The position numbers and the translations under genes were made by a program. Under the pieces are notes generated by a model. That model was not told where the DNA came from, did no database searches, and worked only from the letters and a program-made list of their open reading frames with translations. From assembly GCA_913050565.1 (NCBI GenBank), contig CAJWZW010000008.1, positions 1-33,937 of the forward strand: a DNA stretch of 33,937 bases, given 5' to 3'. The stretch is from an uncultured Synechococcus sp. Lineage in GTDB: Bacteria > Cyanobacteriota > Cyanobacteriia > PCC-6307 > Cyanobiaceae. Of this stretch, positions 32,323 through 33,937 are shown piece by piece. How positions within the stretch are numbered: position 1 is the stretch's first letter; each line of letters opens with the position of its first letter.

Positions 32323-33399
32323 GTGTTGCGCATCGCAAATCCGCCCATGGGGTCAACCGTTGCTCTGAATGGTGTGTGGCACCGATACAGCAACTCCGCT
32401 GAGGCCTGGACGCTTCGCGGGGTTGATCTGGACGTTGCTCCCGGAGAGCTGGTTGGCTTGCTCGGGCCCTCAGGTTGTGGAAAAACAACACTGCTTCGCC
32501 TGATTGCAGGCTTTGAGCGGCCTGACCGTGGCTCTCTTCGGCTTGGGCAACAGCTGGTGGCGGGCGATGGTGCCTGGTTGGCGCCGGAGCGACGCGGAGT
32601 CGGCATGGTCTTCCAGGATTACGCCCTTTTCCCGCATCTGAATGCCTGGAGGAATGCCCGATTCGGTCTCGCTCGGGGCAAGGGCGATGAGCGTGTGGCC
32701 TGGTTGTTTTCACTCCTGGGACTGGAGGGTCTGGAACAGCGTTATCCCCACCAGCTGTCGGGTGGACAACGCCAACGTCTGGCGATGGCGCGGGCTCTGG
32801 CTCCATCGCCGAGGGTCGTTCTTCTCGACGAGCCCTTTTCAAGTCTTGATGTGGAGGTTCGTCTCCGTCTGCGCAGTGAACTCTCCTCCGTTCTTGAGGC
32901 CTGCGACGCAAGTGGAGTGATCGTCACCCATGATCCCGACGAGGCTCTGGCGATCTGTGATCGGGTCGCTGTGATGCGCGATGGAGTGCTGCATCAGTGT
33001 GCGACGCCTCAGGAGATTGTTCGAACGCCGGCAACACCCTTCGTCGGTTCGTTCGTTCTTCAGCGCAACGTCATCCCGGCTCAATCGACCCGCCCCGACC
33101 AGTGGTCATGTCCCCTGGGAGATTTGAGTCAACAGCACATCCGGATGGCGGCAGCGCCCACGACTCAGGAGGAGTGCTGCGTTCTGGTTGAGTCGAAGGA
33201 TATTGAGATTGATGCGGATGATCGGGGAGATGCAGCCATCGTTGGGCGTGAATTCCTCGGTGACCTCTGGGAATATCGCGTGCGGATGGGTGAAATGGTT
33301 GTCCGGGCAACCTGCGGTGTTGAGAAGGACTATCCGCCTCAGATGCCCTGCAGCCTGAGAATCAAGGAAGGTGCAGCTGTGGATCTGATGACCAGCTGA
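32323..33399 (+). CDS. futC: Ferric-iron-type ABC transporter ATPase (FbpC/FutC-like)
   Basis: A 358-residue ATPase with Walker A LLGPSGCGKTTLLRLIAGFE, Q-loop VFQDYALFPHL, signature LSGGQRQRLAMARAL, Walker B VVLLDEPFSSLDVEVRLRL and H-loop VIVTHDPDEALAI. About 120 C-terminal residues form a TOBE-like domain (CVLVESKDIEIDAD and VVRATCGVEK). It would power the permease encoded divergently to the left. The start may be GTG 32323 or ATG 32347. An out-of-frame ATG at 32318 begins a 16-codon ORF overlapping it. Iron is the likeliest substrate by family; the binding protein is missing. Confidence 0.87.
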   Translation: MLRIANPPMGSTVALNGVWHRYSNSAEAWTLRGVDLDVAPGELVGLLGPSGCGKTTLLRLIAGFERPDRGSLRLGQQLVAGDGAWLAPERRGVGMVFQDYALFPHLNAWRNARFGLARGKGDERVAWLFSLLGLEGLEQRYPHQLSGGQRQRLAMARALAPSPRVVLLDEPFSSLDVEVRLRLRSELSSVLEACDASGVIVTHDPDEALAICDRVAVMRDGVLHQCATPQEIVRTPATPFVGSFVLQRNVIPAQSTRPDQWSCPLGDLSQQHIRMAAAPTTQEECCVLVESKDIEIDADDRGDAAIVGREFLGDLWEYRVRMGEMVVRATCGVEKDYPPQMPCSLRIKEGAAVDLMTS

Positions 33400-33402
33400 G
33401 GG

Positions 33403-33549
33403 TCAGCGCCGATCTTCCCGGACACGAACGGGGATCAGAACCGGCTGGCGCAGGCCACCGCCTCCATTGTCGTCATCGGAATCAGCAAGCAGCCAAAGCA
33501 ACAGGCTGGCAGCAAACAGAACAGCGGCCAGCGTGATGGGTTCAGCCAT
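33403..33549 (-). CDS. Small single-span membrane protein (about 48 residues)
   Basis: Starting at ATG 33549 (GGAG nine bases upstream) the frame gives MAEPITLAAVLFAASLLLWL, then LADSDDDNGGGGLRQPVLIP and VRVREDRR. A helix (about 4-22) is followed by an acidic, glycine-rich linker and a basic end, so the C-terminus may face the cytoplasm. ATG 33564 would add five residues. It lies between the ABC ATPase and the CobW-type gene; its 3' end nearly meets the ATPase stop. I do not recognise the family. Confidence 0.6.
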   Translation of the reverse strand: MAEPITLAAVLFAASLLLWLLADSDDDNGGGGLRQPVLIPVRVREDRR

Positions 33550-33601
33550 TGCGGAGTTCTCCATCGCATCACATTAGTCAGTTCATCCCGGTCCTGCCTG
33601 T

Positions 33602-33937
33602 TCAGTCCGGACTGTTGCTCGTCTCGGATGCAACACAATCCTGCAGCTGCTGTCGCAGCAAGTCGTGATCCAGGTCGCGTCCGATCAGCACCAGCTGGTT
33701 CTTGCGAGCACCCGTCCAATCCGTGTCGTCGATGGAGAACCGCTTGCCAGCCAGGTGGAACACATGTCGGCGTTCACTCTCCTGGAACCAGAGGATTCCC
33801 TTGGAGCGAAAAACCTCCTGCGGCAGTTGATTGTCGAGAAAGTTCTGGAACTTGCGGAGGGAAAAGGGCCCATCACTCTGAAAGGAGAGAGACGTGAATC
33901 CATCGATGGCCAGGTGATCGGGGTTTTCCCCGTGGTC
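33602..33937 (-). CDS. CobW-type GTPase, C-terminal part only (cut by window edge)
   Basis: The last 111 codons of a minus-strand gene run to a TGA at 33602. Segments LAIDGFTSLSFQSDGPFSLR, LPQEVFRSKGILWFQESERR, VFHLAGKRFSIDDTDWTGAR and NQLVLIGRDLDHDLLRQQLQ are the typical C-terminal domain of COG0523/CobW GTPases, which handle zinc or cobalt delivery. The GTPase domain and start lie outside the window, so metal and subfamily cannot be told. The frame has no in-window start codon. Confidence 0.85.
   Translation of the reverse strand, partial: DHGENPDHLAIDGFTSLSFQSDGPFSLRKFQNFLDNQLPQEVFRSKGILWFQESERRHVFHLAGKRFSIDDTDWTGARKNQLVLIGRDLDHDLLRQQLQDCVASETSNSPD

Noticed and set aside
32318-32368. Out-of-frame 16-codon ORF overlapping the ATPase start
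   Set aside because: It could be a leader peptide, but there is no ribosome site and no regulatory context, so chance is the simpler reading.
32006-32911. About 300-codon open frame antisense to the ABC ATPase
   Set aside because: The overlapping ATPase has every expected motif; the antisense frame has no plausible domain.

Overview
The window looks like a piece of chromosome from a marine picocyanobacterium, most likely a Synechococcus. This rests on cytochrome b6f genes (petC, petA), photosystem I genes (psaF, psaJ), a high-light-inducible protein, HemL of the C5 tetrapyrrole pathway, and a 62-residue gene that I recognise as the Prochlorococcus/Synechococcus hyper-conserved protein. The sequence is GC-rich and densely packed. 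Many start and stop codons overlap (ATGA, TGATG, TTGA). I saw no insertion sequence, prophage, CRISPR array or rRNA.

Layout, left to right. At 1-6.2 kb are a cut tRNA-Val, then a leftward petC-petA-lgt-cobM block, a DUF3067-like gene pointing the other way, and leftward rqcH-like and tatC genes. TatC next to petC makes sense because the Rieske protein carries a twin-arginine signal. At 6.2-8.9 kb are gmk, a strong shared terminator, psaF-psaJ, tsaD and a high-light-inducible protein. At 8.9-13.3 kb are a leftward PilT-like ATPase and a rightward chain of a UDP-GlcNAc 2-epimerase, a DUF1643 protein, a small unknown protein and a cation/proton antiporter. The antiporter runs 54 bases into the 3' end of gltX. 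At 13.3-16.9 kb is a translation block: gltX, tRNA-Asp, the hyper-conserved protein, tRNA-Trp, rplS and map.

At 16.9-20.7 kb are an SDR enzyme, an unknown protein, a P-loop/DRTGG protein, a DprA-like Rossmann protein, a MAPEG protein and a YajQ-family protein. At 20.7-22.7 kb lies a more accessory-looking patch: a lone ParA-type ATPase with a structured leader, a small unknown protein, a phosphoribosyltransferase, and a nucleoside 2-deoxyribosyltransferase-like protein overlapping it. At 22.7-26.8 kb are hemL with an unknown downstream gene, xth, a small exported protein and a TPR protein. At 26.9-30.3 kb is a tightly coupled four-gene operon: unknown protein, membrane protein with an FtsH-type HEAGH site, LarC, and a UPF0104-like membrane protein. 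At 30.3-33.9 kb are a ferric-iron-type ABC permease and a divergent ATPase, two short membrane ORFs, and the cut 3' end of a CobW-type GTPase gene.

The items most worth a second look are the hyper-conserved protein in its translation context, the inverted repeats that can cover the parA start codon, the larC/HEAGH operon, the perfect 9-base inverted repeat between the divergent ABC genes, and the two short single-span membrane ORFs. All family calls come from reading motifs; no database search was run.
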